A stretch of DNA of 64,000 nt from Woeseiaceae bacterium. GTDB taxonomy: Bacteria; Pseudomonadota; Gammaproteobacteria; Steroidobacterales; Woeseiaceae. Under the pieces are notes generated by a model. It was not told the origin of the DNA. It worked only from the letters and a program-made list of their open reading frames with translations, and made no database searches. Of the stretch, positions 26,578 through 35,896 are shown piece after piece (positions within the stretch are counted from its first letter, which is position 1; the number at the start of each line of letters is the position of its first letter). The position numbers and the translations under genes are program-made. The DNA is taken from NCBI GenBank assembly GCA_021773115.1, contig JAJFKS010000032.1:179317-243316 (forward strand), read 5' to 3'.

Positions 26578-27678
26578 TTAAAGATGATCCAGGTATTCGC
26601 CAGTCAAAGTCCGGTACACCTTCATGCTGCAGCCGGTCAGGCAGGAGTGCACAGGCAATACAAGAACATAATCGCCGATATCATATCGGTCCAACTGCTC
26701 ATTGGGGCCGGTGATCGTACCGTGTTCCTGAGACAATGAAGTCAAACGCAATTCTGTATCCGCCGCATTCCAGCCGTGTGTGATATCGGAACTTCTCTTG
26801 TCGACTACCCACCCATAGCAGTCATCGCGATCGTTGCCGCGGATACAATCCTTTGAAAAATGTGCGCTGCCTCCGTGTACAACCAGCTTGTCGCTATGTC
26901 GTGCAATGACGGGGCATGCCATCGCCAATGCAATATCGATCAGGCGACAAACGCCGGATGTGTATTGCATCAGATCATAAAAGACAAAGTTTCCTGGACG
27001 AAGTTCGTCGACACCTTGAAAATTGTCAACAATACTGCAGCTCGGCGTGTCGCCAAGCGAAATGTGCAGATCATCGACTGCATCAGCGTGTTGCTCTCGA
27101 ACGTTCTCGAGTATCGAACGAGCCTCTGCATCGATCGCTCGGATCGCATCGGCACTTGTAGCTGCATAACTTTGCCCGGCATGAGCCAGGAAGCCCAGCA
27201 AGCGCATCTTGCTCGCCTGGCCATGCGCACCAAGCCACTCGACGATCCGCCGTATTTCGTCATCACCTGGCTGCAGCCCAGTGCGGTGGTAGCCGACATC
27301 AATCTTAATCCAAACGCCGACCTCGCGTTGCAGCTCTGTCTGCAGGCGACTGAGAGCGTTCGTCGACATCACGCATACGTTTATTTTGCATGCCGGATCG
27401 ATCTGATTAATTCGCGGTATCTCCAGCACATTGAGCGGGATCGCAATAGTAATGTCGCGCCAAAGTGCGGAAAAATATTCTGCCATTGCAACCGACGACA
27501 CGGTGATTGCTTCGACGCCTTCTTCTCGGAACCATTCGCCAATTTTCAGTGATTGGTGGGTTTTGAAGTGAGGTCGAAAACGTGCGCCACTTTGTTTCGC
27601 TTTGGTTGCCATGCGACGAATATTGGCGCGACAAATAGACTCATCGAGCAATAGGGTCGTCCGGTCAATTTGCTGCAT
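26578..27678 (-). CDS. D-threonine aldolase / D-serine dehydratase-like PLP enzyme
   Basis: 366-residue fold-type III PLP enzyme. The alanine-racemase-like N-terminal barrel has the PLP lysine in RPHFKTHQS (Lys39) and EAITVSSVAMAEYF. The C-terminal beta domain has GDYVLVLPVHSCLTGC, whose His and Cys match the zinc ligands of the DSD1/D-threonine aldolase group. These enzymes act on D-beta-hydroxy amino acids. Which reaction applies cannot be read from sequence. It lies between a cyclodeaminase-family gene and the kinase, in an operon rich in D-amino-acid functions. Ends 194 bases before the kinase start. Confidence 0.85.
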   Translation of the reverse strand: MQQIDRTTLLLDESICRANIRRMATKAKQSGARFRPHFKTHQSLKIGEWFREEGVEAITVSSVAMAEYFSALWRDITIAIPLNVLEIPRINQIDPACKINVCVMSTNALSRLQTELQREVGVWIKIDVGYHRTGLQPGDDEIRRIVEWLGAHGQASKMRLLGFLAHAGQSYAATSADAIRAIDAEARSILENVREQHADAVDDLHISLGDTPSCSIVDNFQGVDELRPGNFVFYDLMQYTSGVCRLIDIALAMACPVIARHSDKLVVHGGSAHFSKDCIRGNDRDDCYGWVVDKRSSDITHGWNAADTELRLTSLSQEHGTITGPNEQLDRYDIGDYVLVLPVHSCLTGCSMKVYRTLTGEYLDHL

Positions 27679-27687
27679 TGATTCGCC

Positions 27688-28668
27688 TTAGTCGAACAAG
27701 TTGAACTCGCTGCCGACGTTTTCGTTTTGCGAGAGCTCGTAGAGAAATGTGGCCGCCGCAACATCCTGCAGAGCCGTACCCGTCGAATCAAACACGATGA
27801 TCTCAGAATCGTTTTCACGGCCAGGCTTTTTGCCGCATACGATTTCGCCGAGTTCGGCGTAGATTTGATCCGAAGAAATTGAACCAGCCGCGATCGCATG
27901 CTGAGATTCGCCAACCCGAACGACCTGATGGAGAATGTCCGCGACGACCTTGTTTTGCGAAATCAGTCGCGGATCGAGCTCCTGTTTGCCGGGGCTGTCA
28001 GCGCCAACCGCCGCGATGAACGTTCCCGCGGCGACCCAATCGGCCCGAATGATCGGGCTGGTGGCCGGTGTACAGGTAACCACCACGTCGGACGTTGCAA
28101 CGGCCGCAGCAATATCGGAAATCGACTGCACATTCAGCGCCAATTCTGCTGCGCATCGCGCTGCAAACTCGTCGACCTTTTGCGAATTTCGACCGAAGAT
28201 AAAAACGTCCTGTATCGGCAAGACCTGTTGCAGTGCCTCTATCTGAACCCTTGCCTGAATGCCGGCCCCACAAACGGTGAGCGTGCGCGAATCCGGTCGA
28301 GCGAGGTGGCGGGCTGCAACCGCTGTAGCGGCCCCGGTTCGATTCCGCGAGATTGCGACGGAATCCATAACAGCCAGCGGCATGCCGGTATCACCATCAC
28401 AAAGATAGATAATGCCGAGAATGTTGGGCAGTCCATGGCGTTCGGTATTGTCGAAGAAACCGCCATTCGCCTTAAGCCCAAAAAAGCTTCGGCTTCCAGT
28501 GAAGCCGCCGATTTTCACATGAAACTCACCGTGCTCACTCTCAGCATGCAGGAGATCGGGTGCGATTACGTGGCCCCGGCCATGGGCATGATGCGCTTCT
28601 TCCACACATTTGATGTAGTCAGGCATCCGCATTGCGCCCTGGACATCACTTTGGCTGAACAGTCTCAT
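27688..28668 (-). CDS. Ornithine cyclodeaminase / mu-crystallin family enzyme
   Basis: 326-residue NAD(P)-dependent enzyme. Substrate-binding lysines occur in FHVKIGG and FGLKANGG; the Rossmann motif is CGAGIQARVQIEAL; the family signature SRNRTGAATAVAARHLA is present; and FDSTGTALQDVA carries the catalytic-type Asp. Members include ornithine cyclodeaminase, alanine dehydrogenase and ketimine or imine reductases, so the reaction is open. Its ATG overlaps the stop of the P1 peptidase gene (ATGA), and the aldolase-like gene follows 9 bases after its stop. Confidence 0.88.
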   Translation of the reverse strand: MRLFSQSDVQGAMRMPDYIKCVEEAHHAHGRGHVIAPDLLHAESEHGEFHVKIGGFTGSRSFFGLKANGGFFDNTERHGLPNILGIIYLCDGDTGMPLAVMDSVAISRNRTGAATAVAARHLARPDSRTLTVCGAGIQARVQIEALQQVLPIQDVFIFGRNSQKVDEFAARCAAELALNVQSISDIAAAVATSDVVVTCTPATSPIIRADWVAAGTFIAAVGADSPGKQELDPRLISQNKVVADILHQVVRVGESQHAIAAGSISSDQIYAELGEIVCGKKPGRENDSEIIVFDSTGTALQDVAAATFLYELSQNENVGSEFNLFD

Positions 28669-29879
28669 TCTTCGAATATTGTCCGAACCAGATCTTCAGG
28701 TAACTCGTTTACTTTGAATCCGGCCACGCCGACCATCGTGTCCGCCGCGACCATCGCATTCACGATCGCCTCTTCAGTGGCTTGAACAGTGGCATCGAAC
28801 AGTGTGGTCAATCGATAGTTCGGAAAAACCGCAACCGACGCGAAATTTGATTCATCAATATGACCAGCGTTCGCGGTAGAAAACGCAACGAAGATATCGC
28901 CTGATCCTGCGGTGCTGATCGCGCCCAGGCGACCCAAGGCGAGAGAAGGACGTTTCGCCACTCGCTCAAGCTGATGAGGCAGCAAAGGGGCGTCTGTCGC
29001 AACAACGACGATGATTGAACCGTCACGCTTGCGGTGTGAAAGAGTTAGAGACTCTGAGCCGTCGCAATACGGATACCAGTCGACGTGCCTTTCAATGTTC
29101 GGGTCGGAAAAGCAGTGCTTACTCACGGGTAATTGATCTTTAACGTGACGACCGCCCAAGCGCAGGTTGTTGCCTTCCCAGTTGTAGTTGCACTGGACCA
29201 ATACTCCAACGGTGTAGGTACTGTCTTCGATCTGTACCCTGCGAGATGAAGTTCCAATTCCACCTTTAAAGCCATTGCAGAGCATACCGGTGCCACCACC
29301 GACCGCACCTTCTAAAACAGGCCCGGCTGCGGCGCTTCGCATCGCCTGAATAGCAAGTTCTTTTGTGACATGAAAACCGTTGATGTCGTTCAAGGCACCG
29401 TCATAGGTTTCGGCAACAACAGGAGCATGCCAGGCCGCATCCCAACCTTTGTCAACCATCCACGCCACCGCCGCATCGCGTACGACACCAACACTGTGTG
29501 TATTGGTAATGGCAATCGGGCCTTCGAGCAAGCCGCGTTCCTGGAGCCAGGTTGTACCGGTCATTTCACCGGACGCATTCAGCGTAAACCAACCAGCGAA
29601 GACGCCTTCAGTCGAGTTCTTGCCGCGTGGATGAACAACCGTTACACCTGTTCGGACTGGTCCCTCACCGACAATCAGAGCGCCCATTCCCTCGACGAGG
29701 GTCACGTGTCCGACTTCAATGCCCTGAATATCGGTTATTGCGTTAAGAGTTCCGGGTAGCCCGTCAAACGGGATTCCGAGATCACGAGCTCGCGGACTGT
29801 CGTCGGCCTGAACAGGCGCGACCTGCATTATCCAAAGCAGAAAAACTGTGACTGATCCAATCAACTTGCTGGTATTCAT
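28665..29879 (-). CDS. P1-family (DmpA/BapA) aminopeptidase, exported
   Basis: 404-residue self-cleaving Ntn-type peptidase. Signal peptide at residues 1-25 (ending VQA), then ARDLGIPFDGLPGTLNAITD and IEVGHVTLVEG, the start of the DmpA fold. The autocleavage site is expected in GIGTSSRRV, freeing a nucleophilic Ser. EGAVGGGTGMLCNGFKGG precedes it. Family members cleave D-Ala amides/esters or beta-peptides. Start at 29879 has GGAGAG 5 bases upstream. First gene of the peptidase-cyclodeaminase-aldolase-kinase operon, providing free amino acids in the periplasm. Confidence 0.9.
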   Translation of the reverse strand: MNTSKLIGSVTVFLLWIMQVAPVQADDSPRARDLGIPFDGLPGTLNAITDIQGIEVGHVTLVEGMGALIVGEGPVRTGVTVVHPRGKNSTEGVFAGWFTLNASGEMTGTTWLQERGLLEGPIAITNTHSVGVVRDAAVAWMVDKGWDAAWHAPVVAETYDGALNDINGFHVTKELAIQAMRSAAAGPVLEGAVGGGTGMLCNGFKGGIGTSSRRVQIEDSTYTVGVLVQCNYNWEGNNLRLGGRHVKDQLPVSKHCFSDPNIERHVDWYPYCDGSESLTLSHRKRDGSIIVVVATDAPLLPHQLERVAKRPSLALGRLGAISTAGSGDIFVAFSTANAGHIDESNFASVAVFPNYRLTTLFDATVQATEEAIVNAMVAADTMVGVAGFKVNELPEDLVRTIFEE

Positions 29880-30341
29880 TCGCACTCTCCGTTGCAATCG
29901 GTAAAGGCCTGGTGGTCCTGTCGGACCGCAGAAGCTGTCTTGACCGGGATTAGGCACAAGACGGTCATTCGCCAACAAGATCGTTCGAAACAAGCTTGGT
30001 ACGTCACCGTCGAAAGTTTTGAATTCAAGCACAAGCGCTGGATTCAAGACAAGCGCATGTGTCGTCGTGATTCGACATGCCTGCAAAGTGGTGGGTATTT
30101 GCCGGCTATCAGCGATGCTGAAATTGTGCGGCTTGCCAAGGTGTTGCACGCTGCCTGCCGTGCGGTGAGGCTGAAATTCGTAATTCAACTAAGGGAAATC
30201 ACCTGTTTAAAGGTCAATATCGGCGTGTCCAATGATTTGGTGGACACCACGGCGTGAATAATCGCCACCACTCAGCAGCGTATTTTCGAGAACGCGCTGA
30301 ACCAGCGTTCGCTAGCAAGAACTCGGGGACAGAAGACGTCA
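29880..30341. promoter_or_regulatory. Divergent promoter region with palindrome
   Basis: 462-bp gap between two divergent peptidase operons. GTGTCCA / TGGACAC is a perfect inverted repeat with a 9-base centre (30225-30247), located 95 bases before the plus-strand S9 gene; an operator candidate. No convincing gene or clear consensus promoter was found in the rest. Confidence 0.45.
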
Positions 30342-32387
30342 ATGCAGAAAAGCCCGATTTTCAGAATGGTGCTGTTGATATGGCCCTTCGTACTGCTGGA
30401 TGCAGGTATTTGCTTCGCCAGGACGACCGCTTCCCTGTCTGTCGAAGAGCTGGTCACCCTGAATAGAGTTCGCTCCGTTCATCTCAGTCCTGCGGGCGAA
30501 CATATCGCGTACCGCCTGACCGCACCCCGGGGCTTGTCCAGTGACGCCGGTCAGCCTGCGATCGAGTTATACGTAATCGACTTGCAGGGAAGGCCGACTG
30601 CAAACTATACAGGGGCTCTGCAAATCGGGGCAGTTGCGTGGTCGACCGATGGCGAACGGCTGTTGTTCACCGGGCGCAAACGAGGTGATCACAGTACTGG
30701 CATCTACAGCCTGTCGCCTGGTGACGGCGCCGTGTCAGAAATTTACTTGTCCGAGAGAGCTATCGAAGCGATCTACCCGTCACCCGATGGCGCCTGGATC
30801 GCCTACCTGGCTGCCGCTCCCAAGTCCGTTGCTCGCAGTCAATTGGGTGCACGCGACTTCGATGTTGTTGTATTCGAGGAAGACATACCCGACACCAAAG
30901 TGTGGTTGCTGAATACTGAGACTGGCGTTTCGCAACGACAGCACTTGGCGGGCTCGACATCGAGTCTTGCCTGGCGGCCAGACAGCAAAACCTATGCGGT
31001 GTCACAAGCGCCAACCGGCACCGCAGACGACGATGAACTCGCCCGAGATCTCGTTGTTGTCGATCCGGCAGACAGCCAGTTTCAGAAGAGAATGGGACTG
31101 GTTGGCAAGCTCAGTCACTTCGCCTGGTCACCGGATGGCAAACAACTTGCCTATATAGGCGGCGAAGATGCCGCGGATCCGAATCCGGGCCGACTCTTTG
31201 TTATCGAGATCGATAGCGGTAAGCCGGTCAGTCTACTCGCGGACTATCCTGGCCAAGTTGAGGACTTCCACTGGTTGGATAATGAGCGGATTGGCTATAT
31301 CGGTTCTCGCGGCGTCTGGACCGAATACGCCATCGCATCGTCGAATCAATCCAGCCTGCAAAGTCCCGCACCTGACGGTGGCCCAATTCTGCGCTCACTT
31401 AGCGCCGGTTCTGACGTTGTCGTTGCCGTTGCCGATACCCCCGACCACCCGCCGGAGGTTTACCGCTTGGAACTCAATGAGGAACCGCAGCGACTAACGT
31501 TTTCGAATCCTGGTCTCGCAAAAAAAGAGCTCGCTAAACAAAGTGTCGTAAGGTTCAAAGCGCGTGACGGATTGGATCTTGAAGCGATTCTGGTTCACCC
31601 AATCACGACCAACGGGCCAGCGCTATCGCCCCTGATTGTATTCGCGCACAGTGGGCCTGAAAGCCACTATGCAAACGGGTGGTTGACCAGCTATCACACG
31701 CCGGCACAGAGCCTGGCTGCGGAAGGATACTTGTTGGCTTTCCCGAACTATCGAGGCAGCACAGGTCGAGGCGTTGACTATTCGAAACTGAGCCAGAATG
31801 ACCCAGCGGGTGGCGAATTCGACGATCTGGTCGATACCAAAACGCACCTGGTCGATGCTGGAATGGCCGACGCAAAGCGCACCGGCATTGCGGGGTTTTC
31901 CTACGGCGGCTACGCGGCTATGTGGGGCGCGACAGCGCTAACGGAACATTTCTCCGCAGCCGTTGCTCTTGCGGGCATGTCAAATTATGTGTCCAACTTT
32001 GGCAGTACCGACATTCCGAACGAATGGTTCCAGGTGCATTCGCTCGCCTGGCCGTGGGATGACTGGCAGGGCTTGCTGCAGCATAGTCCCATTTACTACG
32101 CAGCCGAAACGCAAACGCCGCTCTTAATTGCGAATGGCGACGGCGATCGTCGCTATCATCCAAGTCAGTCGCTGGAAATGTATCGCCATATCAAGCTGCG
32201 ATCGGAAACACCTGTGCGCCTGGTCGTCTACCCAGGCGAGGGGCACGGCATCAGCAATACCCAGGCACAGATCGACTATGCCTTGAGGCTCGTGCGATGG
32301 ATGAATCATTACCTGCAGGGGGCGGGAGGCACACCGCCACCCTTCGAAGTGCACCAACGATCCACCTTTGATGAGACAGGACAATAA
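30342..32387 (+). CDS. S9-family (prolyl oligopeptidase) serine peptidase, exported
   Basis: 681 residues: signal peptide (1-26), a beta-propeller of about 400 residues with WD40/PD40-like repeats (SPDGAWIAYLA, WSPDGKQLAYIG), then an alpha/beta-hydrolase domain. Catalytic Ser is in GIAGFSYGGYAAMWG, the Asp lies near NGDGDRRYHPSQ, and the His in VVYPGEGHG. S9 enzymes cut peptides under about 30 residues. The stop overlaps the start of the deacylase gene (TAATGA), so the two are coupled. Confidence 0.92.
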   Translation: MQKSPIFRMVLLIWPFVLLDAGICFARTTASLSVEELVTLNRVRSVHLSPAGEHIAYRLTAPRGLSSDAGQPAIELYVIDLQGRPTANYTGALQIGAVAWSTDGERLLFTGRKRGDHSTGIYSLSPGDGAVSEIYLSERAIEAIYPSPDGAWIAYLAAAPKSVARSQLGARDFDVVVFEEDIPDTKVWLLNTETGVSQRQHLAGSTSSLAWRPDSKTYAVSQAPTGTADDDELARDLVVVDPADSQFQKRMGLVGKLSHFAWSPDGKQLAYIGGEDAADPNPGRLFVIEIDSGKPVSLLADYPGQVEDFHWLDNERIGYIGSRGVWTEYAIASSNQSSLQSPAPDGGPILRSLSAGSDVVVAVADTPDHPPEVYRLELNEEPQRLTFSNPGLAKKELAKQSVVRFKARDGLDLEAILVHPITTNGPALSPLIVFAHSGPESHYANGWLTSYHTPAQSLAAEGYLLAFPNYRGSTGRGVDYSKLSQNDPAGGEFDDLVDTKTHLVDAGMADAKRTGIAGFSYGGYAAMWGATALTEHFSAAVALAGMSNYVSNFGSTDIPNEWFQVHSLAWPWDDWQGLLQHSPIYYAAETQTPLLIANGDGDRRYHPSQSLEMYRHIKLRSETPVRLVVYPGEGHGISNTQAQIDYALRLVRWMNHYLQGAGGTPPPFEVHQRSTFDETGQ

Positions 32388-34057
32388 TGATCTGCAATTT
32401 TCCCACTCGGCTAGTACGCCTGAGGGCAGTTGGTTCTTCGCTAACGAATATCGCCTGCGGAGCCTTGCTCGTCTTACTTTACGCAAGTGTCGATGCGACT
32501 GAGTACGACATCGTCATACGTCACGGTACGGTCCTGGATGGCACTGGAGCGGACGCATTCCCGGCTGACATCGCAATCAGAAACGGACGCATAACGAAGA
32601 TTGGGACCGTCCATGGCGAGGGGGTCGTGGAGATCGACGCGACCGGTCGCCATGTATCGCCTGGATGGATTGACATGATGGACCAGTCCGGTGAGACGCT
32701 ACTTGTCAATGGCTTAGCCGAAAACAAACTGATGATGGGTGTTACTTCGGCGATTGGTGGCGAAGGCGGAACCCCGGTTCCCGCCACCGAAATTCAGAGC
32801 TACTTCAGAACGCTCGAACGACAGGGGATTAGCCTCAATTTCGGCAGCTATTTCAACGCTTTTCAGGCTCGAGAATTCGCTGTCGGCGATCGCAACGTGG
32901 ACGTGTCGGCCGCCGATATTGATCGCATGAAAAACCAAATGCGACTTGCGATGCAGGCAGGTGTCATGGGGATGAGTAGTGCAGCGTTCTACGCTCCCGC
33001 GTCGTTCATGAGTACTCACGAGCTAGTGGAACTGGCGAAGGTGGTTGCAGCATACGGCGGAATCTACGCGGCTCACATGCGTGACGAAAGTCGAAGTTTG
33101 CTGTCCGCTATTGATGAAATGCTGCTTATTGGAGAGCAAGCGAAACTGCCGGTTGAGATATTTCATTTCAAGAATGCGAGCGCTCCTTATTGGGGTGTCA
33201 ATACGCGGCTCGCCATTGAAAAAATCGAAGACGCGCGGAAACGCGGTATTGAAATTGGCGCGGACCAGTACCCATACATTGCAGGTGGTTCGGGGATCGA
33301 CGCGACCGTTCCGACATGGGTGTTTTCGGACGGCAGTGAACTGGCGTATGAGCGTCTGCGTGACCCCGAGGTTCGGACGAGGCTAAAGCGAGAAATTGCG
33401 GATCCCGGGTCCGACCGTATGGTCGCAAACAGTGGCGGCTGGAAAAACATCGTGCTGCTAAGTGCATTCAACGCGCGCTATTCAGCCTACGAAGGTATGA
33501 ACTTTGAGGAAATCGCGGCAGCCCTGGACAGGCATCCTGCCAACGCTGCATGGGATATCTTATTGGCAGGACTGCCGGCGCGTGCGAATGCCTTGTATTT
33601 CCTGATGTCGGAATCGGACGTGCAGGAAATTATGCGACAGCCCTGGGTCTCGATTGGCAGTGACGCGGGAACATCGCTGAAACTCGGACGCAGTGACGAA
33701 TCCATGCTGCCACACCCACGCGCTTACGGTACCTTCCCGAGGATTCTCCGACGCTATGTACGAGAGCTTAAGCTATTCAGCCTGGAAGAAGCCGTTCGTA
33801 AGATGACGTCGCTCCCGGCTTCGAGAATGCGACTCGTAGATCGAGGTGAGATCGAGGAGGGATTCTGGGCTGATATCGTAATTTTCGATGCGGATGAAAT
33901 TCAAGATGAAGCAACTTGGACCGAGCCGCTGAGAACGCCGTCGGGTATTGACTATGTGATCGTTAATGGCGTGATAGTCGTTGATCACGGCGTTCATAGC
34001 GGTAAAACGCCGGGCCAAATACTTCGGGGGCCGGGGTTTCAGGAGTCGTCGGATTAG
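32387..34057 (+). CDS. N-acyl-D-amino-acid deacylase-like amidohydrolase, atypical metal site
   Basis: 556 residues with a hydrophobic N-terminal export signal (about 20-37). Dihydroorotase/D-aminoacylase fold: YDIVIRHGTVLDGTGADAFPADIAIRNGRI at the start, YGGIYAAHMRDES, EIFHFKNASAPYWG and a C-terminal RMRLVDRGEIEEGFWADIVIFDAD. Where D-aminoacylases have the HxH metal pair after PGFID, this has PGWIDMMDQSG, and the usual metal-bridging Cys region reads SAIGGEGGTP. It belongs to a subgroup with a changed metal centre, so the activity is inferred from fold and context only. Confidence 0.78.
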   Translation: MICNFPTRLVRLRAVGSSLTNIACGALLVLLYASVDATEYDIVIRHGTVLDGTGADAFPADIAIRNGRITKIGTVHGEGVVEIDATGRHVSPGWIDMMDQSGETLLVNGLAENKLMMGVTSAIGGEGGTPVPATEIQSYFRTLERQGISLNFGSYFNAFQAREFAVGDRNVDVSAADIDRMKNQMRLAMQAGVMGMSSAAFYAPASFMSTHELVELAKVVAAYGGIYAAHMRDESRSLLSAIDEMLLIGEQAKLPVEIFHFKNASAPYWGVNTRLAIEKIEDARKRGIEIGADQYPYIAGGSGIDATVPTWVFSDGSELAYERLRDPEVRTRLKREIADPGSDRMVANSGGWKNIVLLSAFNARYSAYEGMNFEEIAAALDRHPANAAWDILLAGLPARANALYFLMSESDVQEIMRQPWVSIGSDAGTSLKLGRSDESMLPHPRAYGTFPRILRRYVRELKLFSLEEAVRKMTSLPASRMRLVDRGEIEEGFWADIVIFDADEIQDEATWTEPLRTPSGIDYVIVNGVIVVDHGVHSGKTPGQILRGPGFQESSD

Positions 34058-34165
34058 TGCATGCAAGGATCGTCGGCTAGCACTTTGGTAGTTGCTATCG
34101 TACGCTGACAACAACACGGGTACAGGAGCACATCGCATTTGCTGCAGGGCAGTTGGTGAAAGTTT

Positions 34166-34765
34166 ATGACAGGCAAGGACAAAACTTCGAAAGCCCAGAT
34201 TCACCGGACGGGGAGCAGCAACGGCTTGCCGATTAGCGATGTATTCATCGACATCCGCTCTTCGCTCATTCGATACGTTTCTCAGTTTTTCAAAAACCAA
34301 CAGGCGTCTGTCGAAGATGTGGTTCAGGAAAGCTATATACGGGCTCTAGAGGCCCAGAAACGGAGCAACATCCAAAATCCACAGGCTTATCTGTATCGAA
34401 CCTCTAAGAATCTGGCGCTCAAAACTCTGCAGAAAAGCATGAATCGCCTGACAGATCACGTAGAGGAATCTGAGCTCGAAAGAGTCGCAGTCAATGAAAT
34501 CGGTTTGGATGAGGAATGTTTGGCAGGCGAGCGGTTCGAGATATTTTGCCGCGCCGTTCGCCTGCTACCCATAAAGTGCCGGCGCGTCTATATATTGCGA
34601 AAAGTATACGGCTACTCACAGAAAGAAATCGCAAAGCATCTTAGAATTTCTGAGAAAACCGTCGAAGCGCACGTAGCGAAAGCGTCAGTACATTGTCTTA
34701 ATTTCATGGATCTCCGGGAGAATCCCTCGCATGGGAAGTCCGCCCGGGCCCAAAAGCAGAAGTAG
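34166..34765 (+). CDS. ECF RNA polymerase sigma factor, FecI-like
   Basis: 199 residues. Region 2 has VEDVVQESYIRALEA (DVVQE, core binding/-10 recognition) and NPQAYLYRTSKNLALK; region 4 has LLPIKCRRVYILRKVYGYSQKEIAKHLRISEKTVEAHV (quoted in parts: a helix-turn-helix for -35). It directly precedes fecR-like and STN-TonB receptor genes, the classical surface-signalling trio, so it should activate the receptor operon when ligand is bound. The end of the gene overlaps upstream codons of the FecR frame, but the chosen FecR start lies 7 bases after its stop. Confidence 0.92.
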   Translation: MTGKDKTSKAQIHRTGSSNGLPISDVFIDIRSSLIRYVSQFFKNQQASVEDVVQESYIRALEAQKRSNIQNPQAYLYRTSKNLALKTLQKSMNRLTDHVEESELERVAVNEIGLDEECLAGERFEIFCRAVRLLPIKCRRVYILRKVYGYSQKEIAKHLRISEKTVEAHVAKASVHCLNFMDLRENPSHGKSARAQKQK

Positions 34766-34772
34766 AAATTGC

Positions 34773-35819
34773 ATGAGTAAAATCAAACAGCTACCGGATA
34801 CTGAGATTATCAAGCAGGAAGCAGGCGCATGGCTTGCTCGGCTGGACAAGGGTGATCTTAGCGACCAGGAACATATGGATCTTCAACGCTGGATGTCGAC
34901 CAGCGAATTTCACGCGAGCTACCTTAAGCGGCTTGTTATCAATTGGGATCGCATGGATGTGCTGGGGGAGCTTGCGGACCTGTTTCCGCTGAAATCGACT
35001 GAACATGATTCGACCATAGCCGTGCGGAACCGTCTGGCATGGGCGGGCGCGGCTGTCGCCGCGGTAGCGCTACTTGTTGTGGGATTGTCGAACAGCGTTA
35101 CGCCCGTAGACGTGCAGAAGATCGAGCTTCCAGCACCGGTTGTCTACCACACGGCGATAGGCGATTTTACCAGCGTCAAACTGACAGACGGGACTGTCAT
35201 GAAACTCAACACCAATAGCCTGGTAGAAGTCGAGTTTGATGCTGAACTGCGATCAGTGACGCTGTTGCGAGGCGAGGCGAGTTTCAAAGTCGCGAGCGAC
35301 CCGAGTAAGCCGTTTGTTGTTCGCGGTGGGAGCGGTGCTGCGTGGGCTGTAGGCACACAATTCAATGTGCGATTGCTGAATGATGCAGTCGATGTCACCG
35401 TTATTGAAGGACGAGTGAAGGTTATGACCGGTGCTGGAAACTCAGCGCCGCAAGGCATGATTGCTCTGCTTGAAGATGATCGATCTCACCAGGTCTTGCT
35501 GCAGGCTGGGGAGTCTGTTCGATACAATCAGGATATCGAACTTTTGAAGGTACATAAGCAGTCCGATATTGATCAGAAGCTCGCATGGCAACGAGGGTCC
35601 CTGATCTTCAACGGTGAAAGCCTTCAAGACGCGGTGTCGGAAATTTCCCGTTATACAAGTTTGCAGCTGCTTATCATCGATCCTGAGATCAATGACATTC
35701 CGATCGGAGGTCATTTCAAAACCGACGATATCGAAGGATTGCTGGCTGCTCTCGCCACCAATTTCGATATCAGGGTCGACCAGGTATCTCCCGACCAAGT
35801 TCACCTTTACCACGAATAG
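34773..35819 (+). CDS. FecR-family anti-sigma / sigma regulator
   Basis: 348 residues: cytoplasmic DUF4880-type N terminus (EAGAWLARLDKGDLSDQEHM, FHASYLKRLVINW), one transmembrane helix (about 87-105, WAGAAVAAVALLVVGLS) and a periplasmic FecR domain (YHTAIGDFTSVKLTDGTVMKLNTNS, LLRGEASFKVASDPSKPF, GTQFNVRLLNDAVDVTVIEG). A C-terminal STN-like segment follows (LQDAVSEISRYTSLQLLI). It passes the receptor's signal to the ECF sigma factor. The ATG at 34773 gives the family's usual start. Confidence 0.92.
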   Translation: MSKIKQLPDTEIIKQEAGAWLARLDKGDLSDQEHMDLQRWMSTSEFHASYLKRLVINWDRMDVLGELADLFPLKSTEHDSTIAVRNRLAWAGAAVAAVALLVVGLSNSVTPVDVQKIELPAPVVYHTAIGDFTSVKLTDGTVMKLNTNSLVEVEFDAELRSVTLLRGEASFKVASDPSKPFVVRGGSGAAWAVGTQFNVRLLNDAVDVTVIEGRVKVMTGAGNSAPQGMIALLEDDRSHQVLLQAGESVRYNQDIELLKVHKQSDIDQKLAWQRGSLIFNGESLQDAVSEISRYTSLQLLIIDPEINDIPIGGHFKTDDIEGLLAALATNFDIRVDQVSPDQVHLYHE

Positions 35820-35896
35820 TTGTCTGCGATGGCTACATCCGGGCGTAGCAGACGTCGTTTAAGTGAACAATCATTCTCGAGTAGGGGATTATCATC

